Shown: piece by piece, positions 25,066-32,266 of the stretch
Layout: each line of letters starts with the position of its first letter
Numbering within the stretch: the first letter of the stretch is position 1
Assembly (NCBI GenBank): GCA_036002485.1
Contig: DASYTI010000243.1
Coordinates: 1 to 37,595, forward strand
Length of the DNA stretch: 37,595 nt
Reading direction: 5' to 3'
From: Candidatus Methylomirabilota bacterium
GTDB lineage: Bacteria > Methylomirabilota > Methylomirabilia > Rokubacteriales > CSP1-6
Notes under the pieces: generated by a model
Databases searched by the model: none
What the model was told of the DNA's origin: nothing
What the model saw: only the letters and a program-made list of their open reading frames with translations
Program-made: the position numbers and the translations under genes

Positions 25066-25476
25066 TCAGCGATCCTGGACGACCTTGATGCCGGCGCGCG
25101 CGAGCGTTTCGGCCACCTCGTCATGCCTGATGCCGAGCTGCATCCAGACGGATTTCGGCTTGGCGGCCAGGATGTCGGAGAGGTGGGGCGGGATGTCTCG
25201 CGAGCGACGGAAGACATTGACCATGTCGACCGGCTCCGGAATCTCCGCGAGCGTGCGGTAGACGGGCTCTCCGAGAATCTCCGTCACCTCCGGGTAGTAG
25301 ACGGGCACGGGGACGATCTCGTAGCCGGCCTCCGCCATGTATTCCGGAACGTAGAAGGCCGGCTGACCGCTCTGCGTCTCCGTCTTGATGCCCAGCACGG
25401 CGATGCGGCGCGTGTCCTTCAAGATCGCCGCCATGCCCTCGCGTGAATCCACCAGGTTCTCCCGCCAGTCGGCCAT
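25066..25476 (-). CDS. YccU-type CoA-binding protein, UGA at the conserved Cys codon (candidate selenoprotein)
   Basis: 136 residues to the first TGA. It is a stand-alone Rossmann-like CoA-binding domain: 'TRRIAVLGIKTETQSGQP' near the start, 'EIVPVPVYYPEVTEILGE', 'VDMVNVFRRSRDIPPHL' and 'KSVWMQLGIRHDEVAE'. Family members end with a conserved 'VV.DRC...E..RL' tail. Here the codon after 'KVVQDR' is TGA, where Cys is expected. The frame continues for ten more codons, reading 'LMVDHRQLCR', with a TGA at 25035-25033. That continuation looks like the normal family tail, so the UGA is either read as selenocysteine or is a recent TGC-to-TGA nonsense change that removes about 11 residues. ATG 25476 is the start. 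If read through, the CDS is 25033-25476. Confidence 0.85.
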   Translation of the reverse strand: MADWRENLVDSREGMAAILKDTRRIAVLGIKTETQSGQPAFYVPEYMAEAGYEIVPVPVYYPEVTEILGEPVYRTLAEIPEPVDMVNVFRRSRDIPPHLSDILAAKPKSVWMQLGIRHDEVAETLARAGIKVVQDR

Positions 25477-25524
25477 GACCCCAGTGTATCAATGTGCTAG
25501 CCTCCTCGCAGGAGGGCCGTGGAC

Positions 25525-26136
25525 ATGCCTATTCGTCTCACCCGCATCTACACCCGCACCGGCGACAAGGGCGACACGGGACTCGTCGGGGGACGCCGCG
25601 TGGCCAAGGACTCGCCGCGCATCGAGGCCTACGGCACCGTCGATGAGCTCAACTCCATCATCGGCCTCGCGCGCGTCTTCAATGTGGAGCGCCTCAAGAA
25701 GGGCAAGGCGCACCGGTGGCTCGACGGGATCTTCCGTCAGATTCAGAACGAGCTCTTCGACCTGGGCAGCGAGCTGGCCACGCCCGAGGACGCGGTCTAC
25801 GAGGGCATGCATCGGGTCGGGGAAGCTCAGGTCAAAGCCCTCGAGACGCTCATGGACCATTGCCAGAAGGATCTCCAGCCCCTCAAGTCCTTCATCCTCC
25901 CCGGCGGCGGCCGCGTGGGCGGCTTCCTTCATCAGGCGCGCACCGTCTGTCGTCGCGCCGAGCGTCAGGTGCTCGCCCTCTCGCGCGTGGAGCCGATCAG
26001 CCCGTGGACCATTGCCTACGTCAACCGGCTCAGCGATTTCCTCTTCGTCCTCTCGCGCTGGGTCGCCCGCAAGGGCGGGGAGACGGAGTACCTCTGGGAG
26101 CGCGGTCTCGCCTCGCACGCGCGCAAGAGGACATGA
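25525..26136 (+). CDS. Cob(I)yrinic acid a,c-diamide adenosyltransferase, PduO type
   Basis: 203-aa ATP:corrinoid adenosyltransferase, which makes adenosylcobalamin from cob(I)alamin and ATP. The N-terminal ATP-binding motif 'TRTGDKGDTGLVGGRRVAK' is complete, followed by 'RIEAYGTVDELNSIIGLAR'. The C-terminal half has 'FILPGGGRVGGFLHQARTV' and 'VNRLSDFLFVLSRW', all diagnostic of the PduO/MMAB class. ATG 25525 is preferred to GTG 25519 because GGAGGG at 25511 is then at proper distance. The stop overlaps the start of the GNAT gene (ATGA). No adenosylcobalamin-dependent enzyme is in the window. Confidence 0.93.
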   Translation: MPIRLTRIYTRTGDKGDTGLVGGRRVAKDSPRIEAYGTVDELNSIIGLARVFNVERLKKGKAHRWLDGIFRQIQNELFDLGSELATPEDAVYEGMHRVGEAQVKALETLMDHCQKDLQPLKSFILPGGGRVGGFLHQARTVCRRAERQVLALSRVEPISPWTIAYVNRLSDFLFVLSRWVARKGGETEYLWERGLASHARKRT

Positions 26137-26603
26137 GCGGGGCCTTCACCATGCGCCGCGCCCGCCCGGAGGACGCGGCGGCGGTCAGGCGCGAGCTGGC
26201 CGCGTACCTCGACTCCATCGGCGACACGCTGGATGCCGAAGGGCTCGACCACGACATCGCCCACTGGGAGGACGAATACGGGGGCGACGCTGGCGTGTTG
26301 CTCCTGGTGGTGGACCCGGCGGGTGAGGTGGTGGGCACGGCGGCCGTGCGTGTCCTCGAGCCCGGAGTGGCCGAGCTCAAGCGCATGTGGCTTCGCCCGG
26401 TCGCCCGCGGCCAGGGGCTGGCCCAGGAGCTGCTCGACAAATGTCTCGATGAAGGTCGGCGGCTTGGCTGCCAGACGATGCGCCTCGACAGCCAGGCCAA
26501 GCTCGCCGCCGCCGTCAAGCTCTACCGGAGCAATGGCTTTCGCGAGATCCCCTTCTACAACGACAATCCTCGCGCGGACATCTGGATGGAGCGCACGCTG
26601 TGA
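26133..26603 (+). CDS. GNAT family N-acetyltransferase
   Basis: 156-aa GCN5-related acetyltransferase. The core strand 'AELKRMWLRPVARGQGLAQ' contains the acetyl-CoA pyrophosphate loop (R/Q-x-x-G-x-G/A type: 'RGQGLA'). It is followed by 'LLDKCLDEGRRLGCQTMRL' and the C-terminal 'AVKLYRSNGFREIPFYND'. Start and stop overlap the flanking genes by four bases each (ATGA with the adenosyltransferase, GTGA with the esterase remnant), so the three formed one transcription unit. Acceptor substrate unknown. Confidence 0.9.
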   Translation: MSGAFTMRRARPEDAAAVRRELAAYLDSIGDTLDAEGLDHDIAHWEDEYGGDAGVLLLVVDPAGEVVGTAAVRVLEPGVAELKRMWLRPVARGQGLAQELLDKCLDEGRRLGCQTMRLDSQAKLAAAVKLYRSNGFREIPFYNDNPRADIWMERTL

Positions 26604-27209
26604 GACGGGGCGCGCTCCTGGCTCTCGCGGTGGCCCTGCTCTTTCCGGCGCGCCCGGCCGCCGGGCTGGAGCCGGGCAATCATCGCGTCTCGATCCAGCA
26701 CGGCGGCCGCCCGCGCTCCTACATCGTCCACGTGCCGCCTGCCGCCCGCGACGGCCAGTCGCTGCCTGTCGTGCTGAGCTTCCATGGCGGCGGCGGGAAT
26801 GCGGAGAATCAGCAGAAGTACTCACGGATGGATCCGGTGGCCGACGTCGAAGGATTTCGCGCCGTCGAGGCCTCCGACCGCGTGGCGGTCATCGCTCTCG
26901 TGGCCGGGGCCAAGGTATTGAAGGTGGGGCAGCCGGGGCGCCCCGTCTCGGTCATGCACTTCCACAGCGTCGACGACCCGCGCGCCCTCTACGAAGGAGG
27001 CGCGGCACACGGCCACGCGCTATGTCTGGGGACCGTGTCGCGACGGCGGCGAGGTCGTGCTGTGGAAGCTCGCGGGCGCCGGTCATGTCTGGCCCGGCGG
27101 CCTCCAGGACTACCTCCCGCGTCTCCTCGGTCCCTTCACCGTCCTTGTCGACGCCAACGTCGAGATGTGGCGCTTCTTCCAGCGCTTCACGTTGCCTCTC
27201 ACGCGATAG
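26600..27209 (+). pseudogene. LpqC/PHB-depolymerase-type esterase, two internal deletions
   Basis: Remnant of a secreted esterase of the poly(3-hydroxybutyrate) depolymerase / LpqC family. GTG 26600 starts a signal peptide and the family opening 'RSYIVHVPPAARDGQSLP', 'VVLSFHGGGGNAENQQKYS'. At about 26856-26866 the sequence jumps from 'VADVEGF' to 'EASDRVAVIALVAGA', so the region with the GxSxG nucleophile is missing. At about 27000-27012 a second join changes frame, and the true C-terminus continues as 'TATRYVWGPCRDGGEVVLWK', then 'LAGAGHVWPGG' and on to TAG at 27207. The remnant is 610 bases against roughly 950 expected. Nucleophile lost, so the product would be inactive. Confidence 0.82.
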
Positions 27210-27226
27210 CTCCCACAGGAGAGTCC

Positions 27227-27378
27227 ATGGCGTATCAGATCTACGCCCTCAAGTATGGCGAGCGGGAGACGAAGGAGAGCCAGTTCTTCTTCCGCGAGGC
27301 GTCGTGGTGGTCGGCCATGATCCGGAGGTGGCCACCAGGTTCGACCAAGTAGAGCCGGGAATCATCAAGATCGCCTAG
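27227..27378 (+). pseudogene. N-acyl homoserine lactonase-like metallo-beta-lactamase, large internal deletion
   Basis: Only both ends remain. The 5' end starts at ATG 27227 with a good 'CAGGAGAG' upstream: 'MAYQIYALKYGERETKESQF' then 'FFREAS', the usual opening of the AttM/AiiA-like MBL hydrolases. At about 27299-27310 the frame changes and the text continues as 'VVVGHDPEVATRFDQVEPGI' and 'IKIA', which matches the family C-terminus with its last metal-binding His (GHD). The HxHxDH core is gone. 152 bases remain of roughly 800. The TAG stop begins a perfect CTAG...CTAG hairpin. Confidence 0.8.
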
Positions 27379-27399
27379 CAGGCGGCAGCCTGCTAGTTT
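27375..27399 (+). terminator. Hairpin CTAGCAGGC-GGCA-GCCTGCTAG followed by TTT
   Basis: Perfect 9-bp inverted repeat with a 4-base loop at 27375-27396, followed by TTTG. It starts within the stop codon of the lactonase remnant, so it is well placed as the transcription terminator of the adenosyltransferase-to-lactonase unit. The T-run is short. Confidence 0.5.
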
Positions 27400-27424
27400 G
27401 TCGGTTCTCAATAGGGTCGTGGTG

Positions 27425-27625
27425 GCTAGCCTGGACTATTCGCGAGACAGCGCCACGCTAGTCTACTCAGCCCTCGCCTCAGGGCTTCGCCCTTCAGCTC
27501 GAACTGCGGCCCTCTCCCTCTCCGAGGGAGAGGGATTCATTTTGATCCCTCGCCCCGGAGGGGGCGAGGGCGGGTGAGGGGGAGGCCAGGATGCGGTACG
27601 CGAGCTGGTGAATAGTTCGGGCTAG
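27425..27625. mobile_element. MITE-like element, copy B (201 bp, CTAG duplications)
   Basis: Bounded by CTAG at 27425-27428 and 27622-27625. The ends are inverted repeats: left CTAGCCTGGACTATTCGCGA against right (complement) CTAGCCCGAACTATTCACCA, 16 of 20 identical. Inside lie CCCTCTCCCTC-TCC-GAGGGAGAGGG and a second CCCTCGCCCC...GGGGGCGAGGG hairpin, as in copies A and C. The right CTAG supplies the TAG stop codon of the DedA gene on the minus strand. No coding capacity. Confidence 0.75.
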
Positions 27626-28257
27626 GTTCGCTGCTTGGCGGCCTTTCGTCGCTCGCGGTAGATCTCGACGGCGATGGGGACGCAGGACAGCACGATGATC
27701 ACGATGACGAGGACGTGCATGTGTCGCGAGATGTTCGGCACGGTGCGGCCGAGGAGATAGCCGGCCCAGCTCATGGAGACGACCCACCCGATGCCTCCCG
27801 CCACGTTGTAGAAGAGGAAGCGCCGGTACTGCATGGTGCCCACCCCGGCCAGCACGGGCGCGAAGGTGCGGATGATGGGCACGAAGCGCGCGATGACGAT
27901 GGTCTTGGGTCCGTACTTCTCGTAGAAGAGGCGAGTGCGCTCGACGTGCTTCGGATTGAAGAGGAGCGATTTCGGGCGCGTGAAGATGCGCGGCCCCAGG
28001 CGCACGCCGATGGCGTAGCCCACGCTGTCTCCGACGATGGCCGCGGCGATCAGGAGCCCATTCAGCCACCAGATATTGAGATGACCCGCCGCGGCCAGCA
28101 GACCCGCGGTGATGAGCAGGGAGTCGCCGGGGAGAAAGCAGCCGATGAGCAGGCCCGTCTCGGCGAAGACGATGGCCGCGAGGAGCGCGTAGCCGCCCCA
28201 CTGGATGAGCGCGTCGAGAGAGTACCGGCCCGTGAGGACATCGACGAGGAAGTCCAC
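27622..28257 (-). CDS. DedA family membrane protein
   Basis: 211-aa inner-membrane protein of the DedA/SNARE-associated (VTT domain) family, at normal length. Marks are 'YALLAAIVFAETGLLIGCFL' then 'PGDSLLITAG', 'GDSVGYAIGVRLGPRIF', and the signature 'ARFVPIIRTFAPVLAGVG' with its conserved Arg. About five hydrophobic stretches. DedA proteins include undecaprenyl-phosphate and phospholipid translocases and support membrane proton-motive-force homeostasis. The TAG stop lies within the terminal CTAG of MITE copy B, which leaves the coding sequence intact. Confidence 0.92.
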   Translation of the reverse strand: MDFLVDVLTGRYSLDALIQWGGYALLAAIVFAETGLLIGCFLPGDSLLITAGLLAAAGHLNIWWLNGLLIAAAIVGDSVGYAIGVRLGPRIFTRPKSLLFNPKHVERTRLFYEKYGPKTIVIARFVPIIRTFAPVLAGVGTMQYRRFLFYNVAGGIGWVVSMSWAGYLLGRTVPNISRHMHVLVIVIIVLSCVPIAVEIYRERRKAAKQRT

Positions 28258-28290
28258 GCGGGCGCACCTTAGCGGATCGTGACGGGACTG

Positions 28291-29319
28291 TCAACGACGA
28301 GTGGTGAGCTCGCGGCGAACGAGGGCGGCCCCCGCGCCCAGGGCGTGGAGCTTGGCGCGGGCGAGCTCCCGGTCGAGGGGAACCATGCCGCAGTTGGTGC
28401 ACGGGAAGAGCCGCGACGGCGCCACGTGCCTCAGACCCTCGCGGAGGACGGCGGCGACCTGCTCGGGCGTCTCCACCTCCTCGTTCGCCACGTCGATGGC
28501 GCCCACGTGCACGTCCTTGTCTCCGAGGAGGCCGATGAGGGAGATGGGCACGCGCGAGTTGGCGCACTCGAGGGAAACGCCGCCGATCCGGCTTCCCGCC
28601 AGCCGGGGGAAGGTCTGCTCGTACTGCCGCCATTCGCCGCCCAGGGTCTTTTTCCAGTCCGTGTTGGCCTTGATCCCGTAGCCGTAACAGATGTGCACGA
28701 CCGTCCGGCAGGCGAGCCCTTCCACCGCTCGATCTAGCGCGTCGATGCCCCACTCGCGCACCTCGTCCATGTAGACGTTGAAGGCGGGCTCGTCGAGCTG
28801 GATCATGTCCACTCCGAGAGCGGCGAGCTCGTGCGCTTCCTCGTTGAGGAGGGAGGCGACGGCGAGGCCGAGCTTGGCCCGGCTGCCGTAGTACGCGTCG
28901 TGGATGGTGTCCACCACCGTCATGGGGCCGGGCATGGTGAACTTGATCTGGCTCCGGGTCGCCGCGCGAAGAAAGCGCGCCTCGTCACCATGAATGTTGC
29001 CGCGGCGACGGAGCGGCCCCGTCACCGTGGGCACATCGGCCTTGTAGCGGTCGGCGCGGATGCCGATGGTGACCATCTTCGAGAAGTCCACGCCTTCGAG
29101 CTGCTCGACGAAGCCCCACACGAAATGGCGGCGCGTCTGCTCGCCGTCGGTGACGATGTCGATGCCCGCCGCCTCCTGATCGCGGAGAGCCAGGCGCACC
29201 GCGTCGCGCTTGCCCTCCTCGAGCGCGGTGCCCTCGAGCCGCCACGGCGCCCAGAGCGTCCGGGGCGCGGCCAGCCAGGCTGGCTTGGGCAGGCTGCCGG
29301 CGATGGTGGTCAGGAGCAT
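28291..29319 (-). CDS. MetE-like cobalamin-independent methionine synthase family protein (C-terminal domain only)
   Basis: 342-aa stand-alone catalytic half of the MetE type; full MetE is about 750 aa with an N-terminal duplicate. Zinc ligands are all in place: His209 and Cys211 in 'VHICYGYG', Glu251 in 'SLECANS' and Cys310 in 'CTNCGM'. The opening 'LLTTIAGSLPKPAWL' and 'IDIVTDGEQTRRHFVWGF' match the family. Such short archaeal-type enzymes methylate homocysteine from a corrinoid protein or other methyl donor, or act on other thiols. The true donor is unknown. It is divergent from the lipoprotein gene with only 26 bases between starts. Confidence 0.88.
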   Translation of the reverse strand: MLLTTIAGSLPKPAWLAAPRTLWAPWRLEGTALEEGKRDAVRLALRDQEAAGIDIVTDGEQTRRHFVWGFVEQLEGVDFSKMVTIGIRADRYKADVPTVTGPLRRRGNIHGDEARFLRAATRSQIKFTMPGPMTVVDTIHDAYYGSRAKLGLAVASLLNEEAHELAALGVDMIQLDEPAFNVYMDEVREWGIDALDRAVEGLACRTVVHICYGYGIKANTDWKKTLGGEWRQYEQTFPRLAGSRIGGVSLECANSRVPISLIGLLGDKDVHVGAIDVANEEVETPEQVAAVLREGLRHVAPSRLFPCTNCGMVPLDRELARAKLHALGAGAALVRRELTTRR

Positions 29320-29345
29320 TCCGGCGGCATGGTATCATCTGCCGC

Positions 29346-29612
29346 ATGAAATATTTGTTCCTTCTCGCGCTCGTGATCATCCTCATCGCCTCCGCCTGCG
29401 GGCCGGCCACGGACAAGCAGTGGTACAAGCCGAACGCCGACTACACGGCGGCCGAGTTCGAGCGCGATCGCGTCGCCTGCTCACCGAAGAAGAACAACGT
29501 CCTCGACGAGACCTGCATGAAGGAGCGAGGCTGGCTGCCCCTCTCGGGCGATACCGGACCGGCCGTCAAGGCGCCGTCCCTCCCCCCTCGCCAGAAGGGC
29601 GGCAAGTACTAA
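29346..29612 (+). CDS. Small lipoprotein
   Basis: 88-aa predicted lipoprotein. A hydrophobic signal (residues 2-17) ends in the lipobox 'IASAC', so Cys18 would be lipidated. The mature part is short and hydrophilic with two further Cys (in 'VACSPKK' and 'ETCMKE'), possibly a disulfide. 'YTAAEFERDRVACS' resembles small uncharacterised bacterial lipoproteins. Immediately followed by the HAD hydrolase gene. Confidence 0.75.
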   Translation: MKYLFLLALVIILIASACGPATDKQWYKPNADYTAAEFERDRVACSPKKNNVLDETCMKERGWLPLSGDTGPAVKAPSLPPRQKGGKY

Positions 29613-29613
29613 T

Positions 29614-30228
29614 CTGCGCGGCATCATCTTCGACTTCGGGGGTGTCCTCTGGGACATGCGCTGGGACGTGGCCCGCGAGCTCGACCAGGCTCACGGGCTT
29701 CCGCGCTCGTCCGTGTTCGACACGTTGTACCGCAGCGAGACCTGGCGAGACATCGAGCGCGGCCGGGGCGACCGCCAGGCCTGGCTCGAGGAAGCGCACC
29801 GGACGCTCGAGGAGCGTGCCGGTCGCCCACTCCCGCGTCTGCACGATGAGTGGCGCCGCGCGCAGGGTCCCATCGCGGCCAACCTGGCTCTCGTCCGTGA
29901 GCTGCGCGTCTCGTACAAGCTGGGGGTGCTCAGCAATGCCGATGGCTCTCTCCGAAACCGCCTCGAGCGGGACATGGGCATTCACGATCTTTTTCACGAC
30001 ATCGTCTGCTCCGCCGAGGTCGGCATGGCCAAGCCCGAGCCGGCCGTCTACATGATGGCCTCCGAGCGGCTCGGCCTCCCGCCCCGCGACTGCGTCTTCG
30101 TGGACGACCTCGATAGCAATGTCGAGGCGGCGCGGCAGGTGGGCATGTCGGGCATTCTCTTCCGGCTGGACAAGGGTGACGACCTCCGCGCCCAGTTGGC
30201 CGCCCTCGGCATCACCCCCCGCGGCTGA
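29614..30228 (+). CDS. HAD-IA family hydrolase, probable CTG start
   Basis: 204-aa haloacid-dehalogenase-like phosphatase. Motif I 'IIFDFGGVLWD' carries the nucleophile Asp7. Motif II is 'LSNAD', motif III Lys is in 'GMAKPEPAVY', and motif IV is 'CVFVDDLDSNVEAARQ'. The first ATG (29656) lies after motif I and would drop the nucleophile. Upstream in this frame, back to a stop at 29518, there is no ATG, GTG or TTG. CTG at 29614, two bases after the lipoprotein stop, is therefore the most likely start, probably by coupled translation. As in several HAD-IA enzymes, the second motif I Asp is Gly. Substrate unknown. Confidence 0.82.
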   Translation: MRGIIFDFGGVLWDMRWDVARELDQAHGLPRSSVFDTLYRSETWRDIERGRGDRQAWLEEAHRTLEERAGRPLPRLHDEWRRAQGPIAANLALVRELRVSYKLGVLSNADGSLRNRLERDMGIHDLFHDIVCSAEVGMAKPEPAVYMMASERLGLPPRDCVFVDDLDSNVEAARQVGMSGILFRLDKGDDLRAQLAALGITPRG

Positions 30229-30231
30229 GCA

Positions 30232-31194
30232 ATGGCCCGCACCGCCGTCTTTCTCTCTCCCGGCGCCGATCTCGCGGCCTCCGTGGACTGCGCGCGGCGC
30301 GCGGATGCGCTCGGCTATGACAGCGTGTGGGTGACGCATGGTCTCGGCCGCGACGCGCTTCTCGTCCTCTCGGCCTACGCGCGGGTGGCCCCGCGGGTGG
30401 GTCTGGGCACGGGCGTCATTCCCATCTACCCGCGGCACCCCGTGCTCATGGCGCAAGAGGCGCAGACGCTCCAGGAGACGACGGGGGGACGGCTCCGCCT
30501 CGGCATCGGCGTGAGTCATCGTCCGATGATGGAGGGCGCGCTCGGTCTCGACATGGGTCGCCCCCTCGAGGTGATGCGCGAGTACGTCGCCGTGCTTCGC
30601 CAGGCGCTCGGGGGCCGCGTCCAGCATGCGGGCCCACGCTATCGAGTGGCGTGGCAGAGCGGGGTCCCGCGCCTGCCCTCGCCGCCCCCGATCTATCTGG
30701 CCGGGCTCGGGCCCGCCATGCTCGAGCTGGCCGGCGAGATCGCCGATGGCGCCGTCCTCTGGCTCTGCGCGCCCGCCTACGTGCGCGACCACGCGCTGCC
30801 CGCCATCCGACGCGGACGCGAGCGCGCCGGCCAGAAGATGGAGGGCTTCGAGATCATCGCCTCGGTGCCGGCCGCGCTCACGGGGGACAGGGCCGCGGGC
30901 ATGGCGGCCTTCAAGGCGGAGCTGGCCCGCTATCTGGCCCTGCCCTTCTACCGCGCCATGCTCGAGAAGAGCGGCTTTGGGGCCGAGATCGCGGCATGGG
31001 ACCGCGCTCCCCGCCCCGAGGCCATGGCCGATCGTCTGGCCCAGGGGCTGGGCGCCGTCGGGGACCTCCGGACTATCGAGACTCTGGTGGCCGAATATCG
31101 GGCGGCGGGGCTCACTTTGCCGGCCATCCGCCCCATCGGCTTCGCCGACGCCCCGCATTACCTGCCCACGCTGGAGGCCTGCTCGGCTCTCTGA
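30232..31194 (+). CDS. LLM-class (luciferase-like) oxidoreductase, probably F420-dependent
   Basis: 320-aa TIM-barrel flavin/F420 enzyme of the bacterial luciferase family. Characteristic text: 'CARRADALGYDSVWVTHG', 'VGLGTGVIPIYPRHPVLMAQ', 'EAQTLQETTGGRLRLGIGVS' and 'PPIYLAGLGPAMLELAGEIA' followed by 'DGAVLWL'. The last of these is strongest for F420-dependent members. It starts three bases after the HAD stop, so the lipoprotein, HAD and LLM genes form one unit. F420 use is an inference from the subgroup; FMN cannot be excluded. Confidence 0.88.
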   Translation: MARTAVFLSPGADLAASVDCARRADALGYDSVWVTHGLGRDALLVLSAYARVAPRVGLGTGVIPIYPRHPVLMAQEAQTLQETTGGRLRLGIGVSHRPMMEGALGLDMGRPLEVMREYVAVLRQALGGRVQHAGPRYRVAWQSGVPRLPSPPPIYLAGLGPAMLELAGEIADGAVLWLCAPAYVRDHALPAIRRGRERAGQKMEGFEIIASVPAALTGDRAAGMAAFKAELARYLALPFYRAMLEKSGFGAEIAAWDRAPRPEAMADRLAQGLGAVGDLRTIETLVAEYRAAGLTLPAIRPIGFADAPHYLPTLEACSAL

Positions 31195-31216
31195 AGTGCT
31201 GTGCTAGGGTGGATTC

Positions 31217-32266
31217 ATGGAAGCTGTCGCCACTCCCACCGCTCTGCCCAGCCCGTTCCGGCTCGGCAAGATGTTCGTCAATCCGCTATTCGACTATCTG
31301 CTCATCGGCGGGCTCCTGAGCTGGATCGGCGGGGCCATCGTGTATAGCGCCGGCATCCGGTATAACGAAGCCGACCTCTTCTGGGTCCTCCTCGTCTCCA
31401 ACTGGGCGCATTTCGCCGCCTCCACCGTGCGTCTGTACACCAAGCCCGATGCCGTCCGGACCTGGCCCTTCCTCACCCTCGCCTTCCCCGTCGTCACCAT
31501 CGTCGTGGTGAGCGCCGTGGTCGCGCTCGGGGAGCCCGCGGGGCGCTACTTCTTCGCGCTCTATTTCCTCTGGTCACCGTTTCACTACTCGGCCCAGGCC
31601 TATGGCCTCAGCGTCATGTATGCCTATCGCTCCGGCGCCACCCTCGAGCCGCTGGACCGCACGCTGATTCGCTGGACGTGCTTGCTGCCATTCTTCTGGA
31701 CGCTGCTGCAGCCGCAGGGCGGGCTCGGCCTTGTCCTCCCCGCGGGGTTCTTCTCGGGCTTCCCGCTGCGCACGGCCTTGAGCCAGACGCTGACCGTGCT
31801 CTCCCTCGCCGCTCCCGTGGCCGCCTTCCTCTGGCTGAGGCGCCGGCGCGGCCTCGTGCTGCCGGCCATCAGCCTCGCCGTGATCTTCTCCAATGCCATC
31901 TGGTGGACGGCCTTTAACTGGTTCGACGCCTTCATCTGGGCCACCGTCTTCCACGGGCTGCAGTACCTGGCCATTGTGCTGGTGTTCCACATCAAGGATC
32001 AGGAGCGGCTCGGGGTCAGCACCCACGGCCGGCTCTACCACGCGGCGTGCTTCTACGGCACCTGCCTCGTCCTGGGTTTCGTGCTCTTCCAGAACTGGCC
32101 GCAGCTCTACTGGCTGGCGGGCTACGACATCGGGCGGGCCACCTTGCTGGTGGTCGCCGTCATCAACATCCACCACTTCATCGTGGATGCCTTCATCTGG
32201 AAGCTGCGGCGCGATCCCAACTACAAGAACGTGGTAGAGGCGCGGGCTCCCGCGGTCGCCGTCTAG
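31217..32266 (+). CDS. Polytopic membrane protein with conserved-looking histidines, unknown function
   Basis: 349-aa protein with about eight hydrophobic segments. No family recognised. Histidines sit at helix edges: 'SNWAHFAAST', 'FHYSAQAYG', 'VFHGLQYLAIVLVFHIKD', 'STHGRLYH' and 'NIHHFIVDAFIWKLRRDP'. The spaced His pairs within membrane segments resemble metal- or haem-binding membrane enzymes rather than transporters, but the pattern matches no oxidase I know. It follows the LLM gene by 22 bases. The TAG stop falls inside the left CTAG of MITE copy C. Confidence 0.75.
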   Translation: MEAVATPTALPSPFRLGKMFVNPLFDYLLIGGLLSWIGGAIVYSAGIRYNEADLFWVLLVSNWAHFAASTVRLYTKPDAVRTWPFLTLAFPVVTIVVVSAVVALGEPAGRYFFALYFLWSPFHYSAQAYGLSVMYAYRSGATLEPLDRTLIRWTCLLPFFWTLLQPQGGLGLVLPAGFFSGFPLRTALSQTLTVLSLAAPVAAFLWLRRRRGLVLPAISLAVIFSNAIWWTAFNWFDAFIWATVFHGLQYLAIVLVFHIKDQERLGVSTHGRLYHAACFYGTCLVLGFVLFQNWPQLYWLAGYDIGRATLLVVAVINIHHFIVDAFIWKLRRDPNYKNVVEARAPAVAV

